Positions 37,901 through 43,978 of a stretch of 64,000 bases of DNA are shown piece by piece (the stretch's first letter is position 1; the number at the start of each line of letters is the position of its first letter). This DNA comes from Liquidambar formosana (lineage: Eukaryota > Streptophyta > Magnoliopsida > Saxifragales > Altingiaceae): positions 26,554,430 to 26,618,429 of the forward strand of contig CM077826.1 in NCBI GenBank assembly GCA_039720395.1, written 5' to 3'. The position numbers and the translations under genes are program-made. The notes beneath the pieces are model-generated. The model was not told where the DNA came from and searched no databases. It saw nothing but the letters and a program-made list of their open reading frames with translations.

Positions 37901-38331
37901 TAAATATACACTCTATTTCATGTCATAAAAGATCTGTTATAACTAGACTAGTATTGGTGAGAAGACTTTTTTTTTAACCCTAAAATGTTCTGATTTCAAT
38001 TTAAGTTGGTAGTGAAATTATTAAAGAAATGCTAAAGAGGGGTCTTTGAGATGACTTTTGGCACAAACAAATTTCTAATTACGGAGTCACAATAGTGTCA
38101 CATATCTGGATGAAGTGCTTGAGAACCAATGCTTCAACCTGGAGGTTCAAATGCAAGTTGCTTCCTAAAATTATAATTGAATCATTAACACAATATCATT
38201 ACATGCCCTTTATTTTTTGTTGCAGCTGGCCTCTTGCTGTTATAGGGAAATACATTCCAGTTCCTAAGACTCCCTTTGCCAAGTTCTTCGTTAAGCCATT
38301 TCAGCAACGGAGAGGGGCTCGTAATTCATAA
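6424..38331 (+). CDS. ACA9: autoinhibited Ca2+-ATPase, type IIB P-type pump (5' end outside window; one-base frameshift in exon 24)
   Basis: The product would pump Ca2+ out of the cytosol at the plasma membrane using ATP; plant IIB pumps are released from autoinhibition by calmodulin at the N-terminus. I see 27 GT-AG exons: 6424-6493, 7794-7864, 7982-8065, 8158-8235, 8318-8389, 10626-10709, 10802-10884, 10970-11078, 11158-11213, 11356-11398, 11513-11596, 11865-12002, 22626-22691, 22775-22873, 24660-24770, 26084-26251, 26702-26761, 29440-29604, 29722-29838, 30694-30792, 31770-31907, 32926-33026, 36976-37021, 37145-37280, 37519-37626, 37729-37820, 38226-38331. They total 2584 nt, about 860 residues against roughly 1080 for the family, so about 210 N-terminal residues are missing. 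All exon phases join except at exon 24, which is 136 nt (one base too many). Of the IIB plasma-membrane group (ACA8, 9, 10), the wording fits ACA9 best from memory. Given the frameshift, pseudogene, sequencing error and truncated allele are all possible. Confidence 0.95.
8390..10625 (+). other. ACA9 intron 5 (2.2 kb), carrying a LINE relic
   Basis: The intron runs from GTAAAATAT to TTTAG. Most of it (about 8625-10310) is a degenerate non-LTR retrotransposon ORF1-like sequence in sense orientation, described separately. Nothing else is recognisable. Confidence 0.85.
8625..10310 (+). pseudogene. LINE-type ORF1 (DUF4283-like) relic inside the intron
   Basis: Frames in this stretch read [21 protein letters not shown], then [20 protein letters not shown] and [21 protein letters not shown] block of [22 protein letters not shown] follows, and after a frame change [14 protein letters not shown]. 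This order (a conserved charged N-terminal block, a W-rich block, then G-WIE...GMP-HLW) is that of the DUF4283 region of plant L1-type ORF1 or gag-like proteins. A degenerate cysteine cluster (DEFCLMCLD) follows at about 9595. At least three frame changes and several stops break it. The 219-codon frame at 8838-9497 is a surviving piece, not a host gene. No endonuclease or RT was found. Confidence 0.6.
10626..11213 (+). CDS. ACA9: ACA9 exons 6-9: membrane helices 3 and 4 with the PEGLPLAV Ca2+ site
   Basis: Exon 6 (10626-10709) encodes [20 protein letters not shown] and ends the A domain. Exon 7 (10802-10884) encodes helix 3 ([20 protein letters not shown]). Exon 8 (10970-11078) carries the extracytosolic loop [16 protein letters not shown] and [19 protein letters not shown]. 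Exon 9 (11158-11213) encodes [19 protein letters not shown]; the PEGL motif in helix 4 provides Ca2+ ligands in IIB pumps. Junction phases (0, 2, 0, 2) all restore the frame. Confidence 0.93.
11356..12002 (+). CDS. ACA9: ACA9 exons 10-12: phosphorylation domain DKTGTLT and start of nucleotide-binding domain
   Basis: Exon 10 (11356-11398) encodes [14 protein letters not shown]; most family members have R where G stands in SMGK. Exon 11 (11513-11596) carries [19 protein letters not shown], whose D is the aspartate phosphorylated in every catalytic cycle. Exon 12 (11865-12002) encodes [13 protein letters not shown], then [19 protein letters not shown] and [10 protein letters not shown], the first part of the N domain. 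The exon 12 donor AAG|GTATGG opens the longest intron of the visible gene. Confidence 0.93.
12096..12113 (+). repeat. T tract followed by G18 homopolymer
   Basis: A run of T passes directly into 18 consecutive G residues, about 95 bases inside the donor side of intron 12. Similar T-to-G or C homopolymers occur at 23160, 29126 and 62208. Confidence 0.9.
12656..12860. mobile_element. 205-bp Mutator-type MITE with perfect 9-bp target duplication
   Basis: The flanking 9-mer TATAATTAT is identical on both sides (12647-12655 and 12861-12869). The ends are inverted repeats about 70 bases long: the left starts GGGTTATGATCAAG and the right, read on the minus strand, starts GGGTCAAGGTCAGG. The arms converge on matching CAAGATCCAA sequences near the centre, so a transcript of the intron would fold into a long hairpin. 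A related half-copy lies at 34318-34375. Confidence 0.8.
14350..14485 (+). repeat. compound CT / TA / CA microsatellite
   Basis: A (CT)n run passes into interrupted (TA)n with TACATA units and then (CA)n. The apparent 81-codon frame over it is an artefact of the repeat (strings of I, Y and H). Confidence 0.9.
15628..15657 (+). repeat. (GA)n microsatellite
   Basis: About 15 uninterrupted GA units lie in intron 12. Comparable GA or CT arrays occur at 6686-6712, 18315-18335, 28625-28662 and 31918-31952. Confidence 0.9.
15850..16260. mobile_element. LTR-retrotransposon fragment (leader-like)
   Basis: The sequence GGTTCACCCAAACTCGGGTTA CG-type block (15955-15980), with CCACGGAGCTACAGCGAT, resembles a segment I associate with LTRs of plant copia elements. 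Two overlapping short frames cross it without conserved protein motifs. The limits are uncertain, and no repeat partner is present in the window. Confidence 0.35.
16280..18010 (-). mobile_element. LTR-like sequence on the minus strand with a GACGCCTTAAGG repeat array
   Basis: On the minus strand a TATAAATAG box (16732-16740 on plus) is followed by a C/T-rich leader and the block 16280-16690, which looks like R-U5 and carries a duplicated segment (16342-16370 and 16380-16410). Upstream of the TATA box in that orientation, 17420-17940 holds more than fifteen diverged copies of TTAAGGCGTCTGGTC as read on the plus strand. This is the U3 layout of a long LTR. I found no second LTR or target duplication, so this is either a solo LTR with eroded ends or a fragment. 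Confidence 0.45.
17420..17940. repeat. degenerate tandem array of TTAAGGCGTCT units
   Basis: Short units built on CCTTAAGGCGTCTGGT repeat with spacing of about 15-40 bases. Many have lost the CpG (GATGTCT, GACGTTG, GCATCT). The unit joins two palindromic cores, CCTTAAGG and a GACGTC-like core. A similar array on the opposite strand is at 3690-3850. Confidence 0.7.
19124..19164 (+). repeat. (TA)n microsatellite, about 20 units
   Basis: Uninterrupted AT dinucleotides. Shorter (TA)n arrays lie at 11315-11339, 35602-35625, 53527-53551, 55582-55606 and 56408-56428. Confidence 0.9.
20041..21035. mobile_element. ATATCG-rich element with inverted end regions (unclassified)
   Basis: Both ends (20055-20200 and 20860-21035) are crowded with GATATATC, ATATCG and CGATAT words, and the outer parts are roughly inverted: ATCGAGGGTCC on the left, GAGACCCCTCGAT on the right. 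The middle (20200-20850) is AT-rich without coding sequence. I read it as a non-autonomous DNA transposon whose subterminal regions carry repeated short palindromes. The class is uncertain, and no clear target duplication was found. Confidence 0.4.
21161..21298. mobile_element. 138-bp element bounded by TGTAATGCCCC and GGGGTATTACA
   Basis: The two 11-base ends are inverted copies with one mismatch, and the sequence has the TGT...ACA form of an LTR. The interior contains ACGGTTTTAAAACACGTC and GGGATCTTGGGG, words common in small plant LTR or TRIM-type repeats. Flanking 5-mers do not match, so it may be a truncated or recombined copy. Confidence 0.4.
21301..21574. repeat. minisatellite (8 x ~20 bp) enclosed by inverted repeats
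   Basis: Eight tandem units resembling GAAAAATGTGAAAATGCATA occupy about 21362-21525, with unit lengths of 13-22 bases. They are framed by inverted arms: CATTTAAAGAAGCAATAAG on the left (about 21338-21356) and CTATTGCTTCTTTAAGCG on the right (about 21532-21549). Further out, TTAACATGT pairs with ACATGTTAA. The left arm has its own palindrome around ACATGTGC/GCACATGT. The minus-strand 88-codon frame is simply the repeat translated. Confidence 0.7.
22626..22873 (+). CDS. ACA9: ACA9 exons 13-14: nucleotide-binding domain, with two unusual residues
   Basis: Exon 13 (22626-22691) encodes [14 protein letters not shown], and exon 14 (22775-22873) encodes [12 protein letters not shown] and [15 protein letters not shown]. 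In the ACA8/9/10 group as I know it these blocks read SPTEKAIL and PFNSEKKRGGVA. Here the lysines are M (ATG) and I (ATA), each one A-to-T change from a lysine codon. Both sit in N-domain segments near ATP. Splice sites and phase are normal. Confidence 0.92.
22874..24659 (+). other. ACA9 intron 14 (1.8 kb)
   Basis: The intron runs from GTAAGT to GGCAG. It contains a C18 tract (23160-23177) followed by CT/C-rich sequence, an (ATT)n stretch near 24010-24040 and no coding sequence. A segment at 24140-24270 resembles an LTR leader but is too short to classify. Confidence 0.8.
24660..26761 (+). CDS. ACA9: ACA9 exons 15-17: rest of nucleotide-binding domain, KGAAE motif
   Basis: Exon 15 (24660-24770) encodes [20 protein letters not shown]; the KGA lysine is the classic ATP-pocket residue of P-type pumps. 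Exon 16 (26084-26251) encodes [20 protein letters not shown], then [20 protein letters not shown], returning to the P domain. Exon 17 (26702-26761) encodes [20 protein letters not shown]. All phases are 0. The intron between exons 15 and 16 (24771-26083) contains only AT-rich sequence. Confidence 0.93.
26762..29439 (+). other. ACA9 intron 17 (2.7 kb)
   Basis: No exon or protein motif is seen. It contains a (GA)n array at 28625-28662 and T17-G23 homopolymers at about 29105-29148. The stretch 27960-28120 includes a SINE-like fragment ending near GAGACATATACAAGC. The acceptor is AATCAATAG. Confidence 0.8.
29126..29148 (+). repeat. G23 homopolymer preceded by a T tract
   Basis: Twenty-three consecutive G residues follow a T-rich run, inside intron 17 about 290 bases before exon 18. 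Confidence 0.9.
29440..30792 (+). CDS. ACA9: ACA9 exons 18-20: P domain hinge, [11 protein letters not shown] motif
   Basis: Exon 18 (29440-29604) encodes [19 protein letters not shown], then [20 protein letters not shown]. Exon 19 (29722-29838) encodes [19 protein letters not shown] and [15 protein letters not shown]; the two aspartates of GDGxND bind Mg2+ with the phosphorylated aspartate. Exon 20 (30694-30792) encodes [20 protein letters not shown] and [13 protein letters not shown], leading into helix 5. All phases are 0. These exons look fully intact. Confidence 0.94.
30793..31769 (+). other. ACA9 intron 20, with a GC-richer repeat segment
   Basis: Most of the intron is AT-rich, but 31150-31312 is GC-richer and shares a pattern with 62940-63035, read in the same orientation: ...TCCAGGACAGATCGCATGG... 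and a terminal GATGAATCTC / GATCAATCTC. This suggests a dispersed repeat of unknown class. Poly-T tracts occur at 31320-31370 and 31600-31665. Confidence 0.5.
31770..33026 (+). CDS. ACA9: ACA9 exons 21-22: membrane helices 5 and 6
   Basis: Exon 21 (31770-31907) encodes [19 protein letters not shown], then [19 protein letters not shown] (helix 5). Exon 22 (32926-33026) encodes [20 protein letters not shown] (helix 6, whose N and D ligate Ca2+), then MHRSPVGR. Exon 22 ends in phase 2, giving the R codon shared with exon 23. Ca2+-site residues are intact. Confidence 0.94.
31908..32925 (+). other. ACA9 intron 21, with a CT microsatellite and minus-strand LTR-like sequence
   Basis: A (CT)n array begins within a dozen bases of the donor (31918-31952). 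The stretch 32100-32640, read on the minus strand, has a TATAAATAGGGGGC box (about 32395-32410 on plus) followed by a leader-like sequence, as in an LTR. It lacks a partner, and a 126-codon minus-strand frame there has no conserved motif. The classification is tentative. Confidence 0.4.
33027..36975 (+). other. ACA9 intron 22 (3.9 kb), with a SINE and MITE fragment
   Basis: The intron runs from GTTAGA to CTCAG. It contains half of a MITE similar to 12656-12860 (34318-34375), an (AGA)n array at 34840-34861, a complete SINE (35369-35591), a (TA)n array and (TG)n sequences near 36160-36180. No coding exon is missing here, since exons 22 and 23 join in frame. Confidence 0.8.
35369..35591 (+). mobile_element. 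tRNA-derived SINE, copy 1 (intronic, sense)
   Basis: The head has the pol III A box TAGCCCAGTTGG and B box GGGTTCAATTCC of a tRNA. A tRNA-unrelated body follows (GGGGGTTTAGGTTCCATAGG...CTGCTGTGGGATGGTTCCAC), ending in an A-rich tail. Flanks AGAACAAGACTATATA (35353-35368) and AGAACAAGACATATATA (35592 on) form a target duplication with one indel. The sequence closely resembles copy 2 at 38620-38845. It is not a functional tRNA because the acceptor stem cannot close. Confidence 0.85.
36976..37280 (+). CDS. ACA9: ACA9 exons 23-24: membrane helix 7, with a one-base insertion creating a stop
   Basis: Exon 23 (36976-37021) encodes [15 protein letters not shown]. Exon 24 (37145-37280) starts [20 protein letters not shown] and ends, in another frame, with [18 protein letters not shown]. 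Between these the frame from the acceptor runs HLKQ and meets TGA at 37214-37216. Moving by one base at about 37211-37215 restores the expected alignment with the right number of residues for ACA9. The exon is 136 nt, whereas flanking phases demand a multiple of three. No alternative splice site I can see removes one base. Confidence 0.9.
37519..38331 (+). CDS. ACA9: ACA9 exons 25-27: membrane helices 9-10 and C-terminus
   Basis: Exon 25 (37519-37626) encodes [19 protein letters not shown] and [13 protein letters not shown]. Exon 26 (37729-37820) encodes [20 protein letters not shown], then [10 protein letters not shown]. Exon 27 (38226-38331) encodes [20 protein letters not shown] and a basic tail ending RGARNS before TAA at 38329. 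The tail is short, as usual for IIB plant pumps, whose autoinhibitory region is N-terminal. These exons remain well conserved in frame although they lie downstream of the frameshift in exon 24. Confidence 0.93.
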
Positions 38332-38360
38332 ATTCAATCTCCCTTTGGCCGCATATGTTT

Positions 38361-38366
38361 AATAAA
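38361..38366 (+). terminator. putative polyadenylation signal of ACA9
   Basis: AATAAA lies 30 bases after the stop codon in AT-rich sequence. Plant polyadenylation signals are loose, so it is only a candidate. Confidence 0.4.
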
Positions 38367-38619
38367 TTCTATACATGGAAAATTCTACTGTTTGTGGTGA
38401 GCCGACAAATGGAAGACACACTTTTCTCAAAATTATCTGAATCTGTATAGTGGGTACTTTCAAAGACACTTGTGATTATTAATTGATCATGTTGTTGATA
38501 TTTTTATTATCTAAGTGTATATGATTGGTTTGATTTTATGAAAACTACTTTACCTGGATCCTTTATTATACGCTGATAACTCATCTATTGGTTCGCGCCC
38601 AAATAATGGGAGATGGCAT

Positions 38620-38845
38620 ACCCACCGTTGGGTAGCCTAGTTGGTAAGGGTGAACTCATGATTGAGTGGTTAGGCACACGGTCTCGGGTTCGATCCCTGC
38701 TAGAACAACCTAAGATTTAAGTGGGAGGCCGTGGCAGTGGGTTGCTACGCTAGTCTCCTCGGGGGTTTAGGTTCCATAGGTAGGTCGTCCAAAGGCTCTG
38801 CTGTGGGATGGTTCCACCGTTATAAAAAATAATAATAATAATAAT
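38620..38845 (+). mobile_element. tRNA-derived SINE, copy 2 (just 3' of ACA9)
   Basis: The A box TAGCCTAGTTGG and B box GGGTTCGATCCC are followed by the same body as copy 1. The tail is an (AAT)n repeat instead of pure A. The target duplication AATAATGGGAGATGGCAT is perfect over 18 bases (38602-38619 and 38846-38863), the hallmark of LINE-driven retroposition. The copy lies about 290 bases after the pump stop codon and in the same orientation. The two copies look about 85-90% identical by eye. Confidence 0.9.
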
Positions 38846-38863
38846 AATAATGGGAGATGGCAT

Positions 38864-40713
38864 GGATGATGGAAGCCAAAAGCGCAGCTTGAATAAATGG
38901 AAATCGAAATCGTGATAGGTAGAACTATTTGAAGGCACTGATAAAGATAACGAGAAACATTATAAGAAACCGTGTCAAAAGCAATATGAAGAGTTTTAAA
39001 ACAGGAAAGAGGAATCCGATGAGTTTGTTTTGTTCAAAATGGAAGGAAAGGAAGGGAGGGAGTGGGAGATAGTAGGGTTGGGGACGGGGTGGGGGGTTTG
39101 GAAATGGAAAATGATATCGCATCAACTATCTATACCAACTAGCATTGCAAATAACATAGGGCACGTTTTTTGAAATATATTGGGATCTCTTAATAGCCTG
39201 GCTAGAAAAATTGTATGCTATATATGTAGCGTTCACTCCTCAATTACCATGACAAATTCTAAAGTCGTGAGGGGTAACTCAAAGTGGACGATCATGTCAG
39301 TGGTGTGGGCGGGGTGTCAATTTTTTTAATTGGGCTTATATGGTAGAGCAACATCATCATGAGTTGGTGCAAAGAGTTGACGTGGAAAATCGGTGCATAT
39401 AGCATTACTCTTTGGAAATAATAATGGAAGAAAGGAGAAGGGATCATGCATAGTTGACAAACTGGGATCGGCATTTGACTTAGTTGAGGTGGTTGGTCAT
39501 TGATGGTTAAAAAAAGGGATGGTTCACACCCTTTTTGGCTATATCCTCATCTTTTCGTAGTTTATTTTTAGACAAGTTTTGCTCATAGAGGGGGTGTTAA
39601 TGTAGCCAAAAGATGTGAAATTTAAAATATAGTTTTCAATAGTGCGACTATTTATGCCACACTTTTTTCTCTCCACGCACACTAGTTCTCTACACCTCAA
39701 AACTCAACCAAAAGGTGTGAAATAGAAGGTGCGGTTTTTAACACCACTCTTTCCTCTCAACATACACACACATTAGCTTACTTCGCACACCTCCAAATTT
39801 TAAAAATCACTATTGCTTTATACACAGTTCGCTTTATCTAAATTAACTCTAACCTGAAAATCCTATCCCCTACGCCCACCACTCCCTTTGTCTCCCTCCT
39901 CCCTCACGAACCGAAGCCTTCACCTCCATCACCTCCTCCTACCTCCACCGCTTATCCTCCTTCCACATCTCGTGTATACTTCCTGCCTTCAAGGCTCGAA
40001 CCGAGCTCATTTTACTCCTCTAGGAAAAACAAAAAAATAAAAATAAAAACAAAAAAAAAAAAAAAAAGAGGGGGGGGTTTTAAATTTTAGGTTACCCTCT
40101 TTGCGAATAACTACTTATCTGTTCAGGACAAAATGTCCAAACAAATAAAATATGTTTGATACATACGAGTTGAACATATTTTATTGGTTACGAGTTGAAC
40201 ATATTTTATTGGTTTAGTATATTGTGTGAACAATATAGGGAAAATATCCAAAACATCCCTAAAAAATAAAATCATATCTAAAAACGCCATGAAATATTTT
40301 TTCTATCCATCTAATCTTAAAAAAGGGAGAATCATATCCATTGACTCCAATAAGTTAACTTCTCGTTTACTGCTGTTAAAAAAACTAAGTAATCCGACTA
40401 AAATACCCTTCTTTAACATTAGTATAATTGGTTTTAGATGTAACTGTTACAAAAAAGAGTGTTTTCTAAACAGTTACATGTAACTATTTTTAGATAAACT
40501 TAAGATTAATTGTTATTTTCGTATTCGAATTTGATAGAATAGGTGTTTAAGCCAATAGAGAATGCAGGTCTGAAGCTAATAGCAGGACATTATAAACATA
40601 GGTGAGTGATGAAGGGTATTTTCGTTTGTGTCTATTTTCATGGACTTGAGGCTGCACAAATATTTTTATTGGACGGCTGCACAAGTCCAATTTTATGAAC
40701 TTGCGGCCAAAGT
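38864..40713. other. spacer with Mutator-like end fragments
   Basis: Two copies of a Mutator-like end lie in the same orientation: GTGCGACTATTTATGCCACA from 39642 and GTGCGGTTTTTAACACCACT from 39730. Both are followed by CACGCACAC- or CATACACACAC-type sequence, as in the element at 4279. A matching right end was not found. A 25-base direct duplication (ACGAGTTGAACATATTTTAT type) lies at about 40166-40215. The 85-codon frame at 40226 has no recognisable features. Confidence 0.5.
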
Positions 40714-40718
40714 CCCTT

Positions 40719-42186
40719 TATTGGCCCAAATGGTTTCAATACCATTGATTTTGATGATAACAATGCATAAGAAGGTCTTGAGTACTAATGATTTCAAATT
40801 AAACTTAAGACAGGTTAAAACTCGAGCTACAGGAAATCATCTAACTCAAACAAAGGCATGACACATAATGGACATTAAAAAGAATTGACTATGTCCAAGC
40901 CAAACGAAGATCAAGTGATAGACAAATAGGATTCAATGTAAGATTGATCCCAATTTATGTTCATTTGTGATTTAAGGGCTTTAAGTTCATGCATTAACAT
41001 GTCAATACTTAAAATGAACCAAATCAATCATGTTTAGAGTCTCTTGACTCGAGTAAGTGACCCCTTAAAAATCAGGTCTTAAGCTCTTTGTATAAATTTC
41101 TATTGCAGAGCTTTAAGACGTCTTAAAGTTATTTAAGACATCTGAAACACTGATTAAGATGTCTAAATCAGGTTTAAGACGTCTGAAATAAGCTTAAGAC
41201 ATCTGAAGTCTGAGGTCCTAATATACATCTTCTCTGATTTTTTAAGACGTCTCAATCAAACGTCTGAAATGTACTTTAAGACGTCTGAAAGTGGTTTAAG
41301 ACATCTGAAATGGATAGACCTCAAATTACATCCTCTTTGGTTTTTTAAGACGTGAGAATAAGACGTCTTAAAAAGGTTTAAGACGTTTGAAACATGTTTA
41401 AGACATTTGAATCCTCGTGAACAGTGACCTTGAAAAACCTCTATAGAAATCAGTCCTCTGGTTTTTTAAGATGCCTGATTAAGACGTCTTAAATAGAATC
41501 AGACGTCTTAAATCGATTTCAGACGTCTAAATCCCTCGAGACTAACCAATAACGGCTAGTTTTTTAAACGGTCTTTTGAGCATTAAATGTCCACCAAACC
41601 ATCTTTCCCGGCATTTATTGCTACAAAACGGTCACTTGGACCCCTTGGGCTATATATACATAAGTTAAACTCATTTATAAGGCATTCATTGAGCTTCAAA
41701 CAAAATCATTCATTTACAAGCCCTAATTTCACTTGTGAGCATTTATTGAGATACAATCAATAGTTGAGTGAGCTTTTAATTTCTGTGTATCTACTCTTTT
41801 GAGAGAGTTTCTTGAGCACAAAAACATACTCAAATCATCTTATGTTCAAGGGTTGAGAGAAACCCCATTTATAAGCACTTGAAGAGTGTGTCTTGAACAA
41901 GTGTTGGTGAAGAACACTTGGAGTTATAAAGGTTTGCTGCTCTACCTTGAAGGAGAGTGATAATGGATTGGTGAATCCTCAAGCGAGCTCTTGAGGCGAG
42001 GACGTAGGCGGGAAGGCCGAACCTCGTTAACATCGTTTGCATTCTCTTACTCTTAATCTCTTTATTATTGCTTGTTCTTGTATTTATCTTTACTTGCAAT
42101 AATCTGATTTTTGAGTTTGCAATTAACTTTTAATTTGGCCAATAACCCTATTCACCCCCCTCTAGGGTTATATATTTGGGACAGCA
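40719..42186 (+). repeat. 5' LTR of the copia element
   Basis: It starts TATTGGCCC (the 3' copy has the canonical TGTTGGCCC) and ends GGGACAGCA (3' copy GGGACAACA). U3 (about 41100-41540) contains an array of AGACGTCT palindromes. A TATATATA box is at 41651-41658, followed by a leader that includes a C-rich CACCCCCCTCTAGGG block near the end. Confidence 0.93.
41110..41535 (+). promoter_or_regulatory. U3 array of AGACGTCT palindromes upstream of the LTR TATA box
   Basis: Units such as TTAAGACGTCTTAA and TTTAAGACGTCTGAAA recur about every 15-45 bases. I count about eight exact GACGTCT in this LTR, plus decayed forms (GACATCT, GATGTCT, GACGTTT). GACGTC is the core of the C-box bound by plant bZIP factors (established for TGACGTCA-type sites); whether AGACGTCT is bound is inference. 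The array sits roughly 120-540 bases upstream of TATATATA at 41651. Confidence 0.6.
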
Positions 42187-42188
42187 AT

Positions 42189-42200
42189 TGGTATCAGAGC
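42189..42200 (+). other. primer-binding site (initiator Met tRNA)
   Basis: TGGTATCAGAGC, two bases after the 5' LTR, is complementary to the 3' end of plant initiator tRNA-Met, the usual primer of Ty1/copia reverse transcription. Confidence 0.92.
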
Positions 42201-42242
42201 CCAACCTCTTGCATTTGACATATTTGTCTTGCGAGGAACGAT

Positions 42243-43970
42243 ATGGCCAACTATGGTGGTAACGAATTCACCAAAGGACAATCGTCCAATAGACCACCAC
42301 TTTTCAATGGAGATGCATCTCTATATAATTTCTGGAAAATTAGAATGCAAATTTTGATTCAATCCACTAGCTATGAGCTGTGGAATATCACTTCTAAGGA
42401 ACCTTTGATCCCTACTAAAATGGTATTTGGAGTTACACTTCCTAAAGTACCACAAGAATATACTACAGCTGACCACAAGTCCCTTAAACTTAATTCTAAA
42501 GCCATTGGCTTACTATATTATGCTTTAACTAATGATGAGTTTAGCAAAATCTCTAGGTGCACTAGTGCCAAAGAGATACGGGATACATTAGAGGTCACCT
42601 ATGAAGGAACATCTCAAGTAAAAGAAGCTAAAATCAACATGCTTGTTTGTGAATATAAAATGTTCAAAATGAAAAAGGATGAATCTATTAGAGACATGTT
42701 TACTAGATTTAATGCTATTATTAATCCTTTGAGTTCTCTTAGAAAGACTTATACTAACTCCGAATTGGTGAGAAAAATTCTTAGGAGCTTGCCTAAGCAA
42801 TGGGATGTCCTCACCACTATTCTAATTCAATCAAAGGAGCTATCATAAATGACCTTGAGTGATATTGATGGCAATCTAGTCACACAAGAACTAGCATTCA
42901 AAGCTCGTGAAATTAATGAAGGGAAGACATCTAAGAACATGGCTCTCAAAGCCTCACAAGATGAAGAAGAACCACCAAGTGAAGAGTGTGAGAATGAAGA
43001 AGATGTAGACATAGCTTTCATAGCTCACAAGCTCAAGAAGTTCTTTTCTAGAAGAAATCAAGGAAGGAGATTCAACAAGGGTGACTCCTCCAAAAGAATT
43101 CCAAATAGAGGAGAGAACACAAACAGAGAACCACAAGTGTGTTTTGAATGCAAAAAGCCCGGACATATCAAAATAAACTATCCTCAACTCAACAACAACT
43201 TCAACAAGACGAATCACAACAACAACTTCAAGGACAATAGAAAATTCGAGAAGAAGGCTTTCACCGTCACTTGGGATGATGAAGCAAATAGTGATGAAGA
43301 TGATGAGGAGCTTTCTTGTGATCAAGAGGTTACAAACTTTTGTCTCATGGCAAAAGAAGATGAGGTAATCGAACCTAATTCTATTGATTATCCTATAGAA
43401 GAACCTCCTACTTATGAAGAATTACAAGATGCACTTGAAGATACCTTTCTTGAATTAAAAAGATTTTCTCACAAAAATAATGATTTGAAAAAGAACATTT
43501 CATCTCTTTAAGAAGAACTAAATGTTTTGAAAAATGAAAACTTTGAGTTAAAAAGCAAGATAGACTCACCCCTTACCATCTCTCAATCTAGTCTTGAAAG
43601 TGAAAATATTTCATTGAAAGAAAAGATTGAAGACTTGACTAATACCTTAGCCAAGTTTACCAATGGAAGGGATAACTTGGATAAGATATTAACTAGTCAA
43701 AGATGGTGTTTTGACAAGGCCGGAATTGGTTATCAAGAACATGCTAAACAAAAATCCTACATTAATTTCTTTCCTAAATCTAAGGTTGATAGCACACCTA
43801 AAATCTCATGTACTTATTGTAATAAGGAAGGACACAACATTTATACTTGTAACATGAGAAGAAGACCTAAAGGTTTCAATAAGAGAGTGTGGGTAGTTAA
43901 GGGAACCTCACCTCCTATGGCTAACCCCTATGGACCCAAGAAAGTATGGGTACCAAAAAGAGTTACTTGA
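42243..43970 (+). pseudogene. copia gag (broken by two stops)
   Basis: One frame runs from ATG at 42243 (MANYGGNEFTKGQSSNRPP, FNGDASLYNFWKIRMQILI) to 43968, interrupted by TAA at 42846 and TAA at 43509. The N-terminal part is the UBN2-type gag of plant copia elements (WNITSKEP, LWxx...AKEIRDTLEVTYEG). A CCHC knuckle lies near 43140 (CFECKKPGHIKINY), but its last cysteine is tyrosine. A second cysteine-histidine motif is near 43810 (CTYCNKEGHNIYTC). A coiled-coil-like acidic stretch joins the two. The frame shifts by one base at about 43968-43980 before protease. Confidence 0.88.
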
Positions 43971-43978
43971 ACTTGTGT

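Noticed and set aside
42954..43325. minus-strand frames overlapping gag and integrase
   Set aside because: They are shadows of the plus-strand copia proteins, which carry the recognisable motifs.
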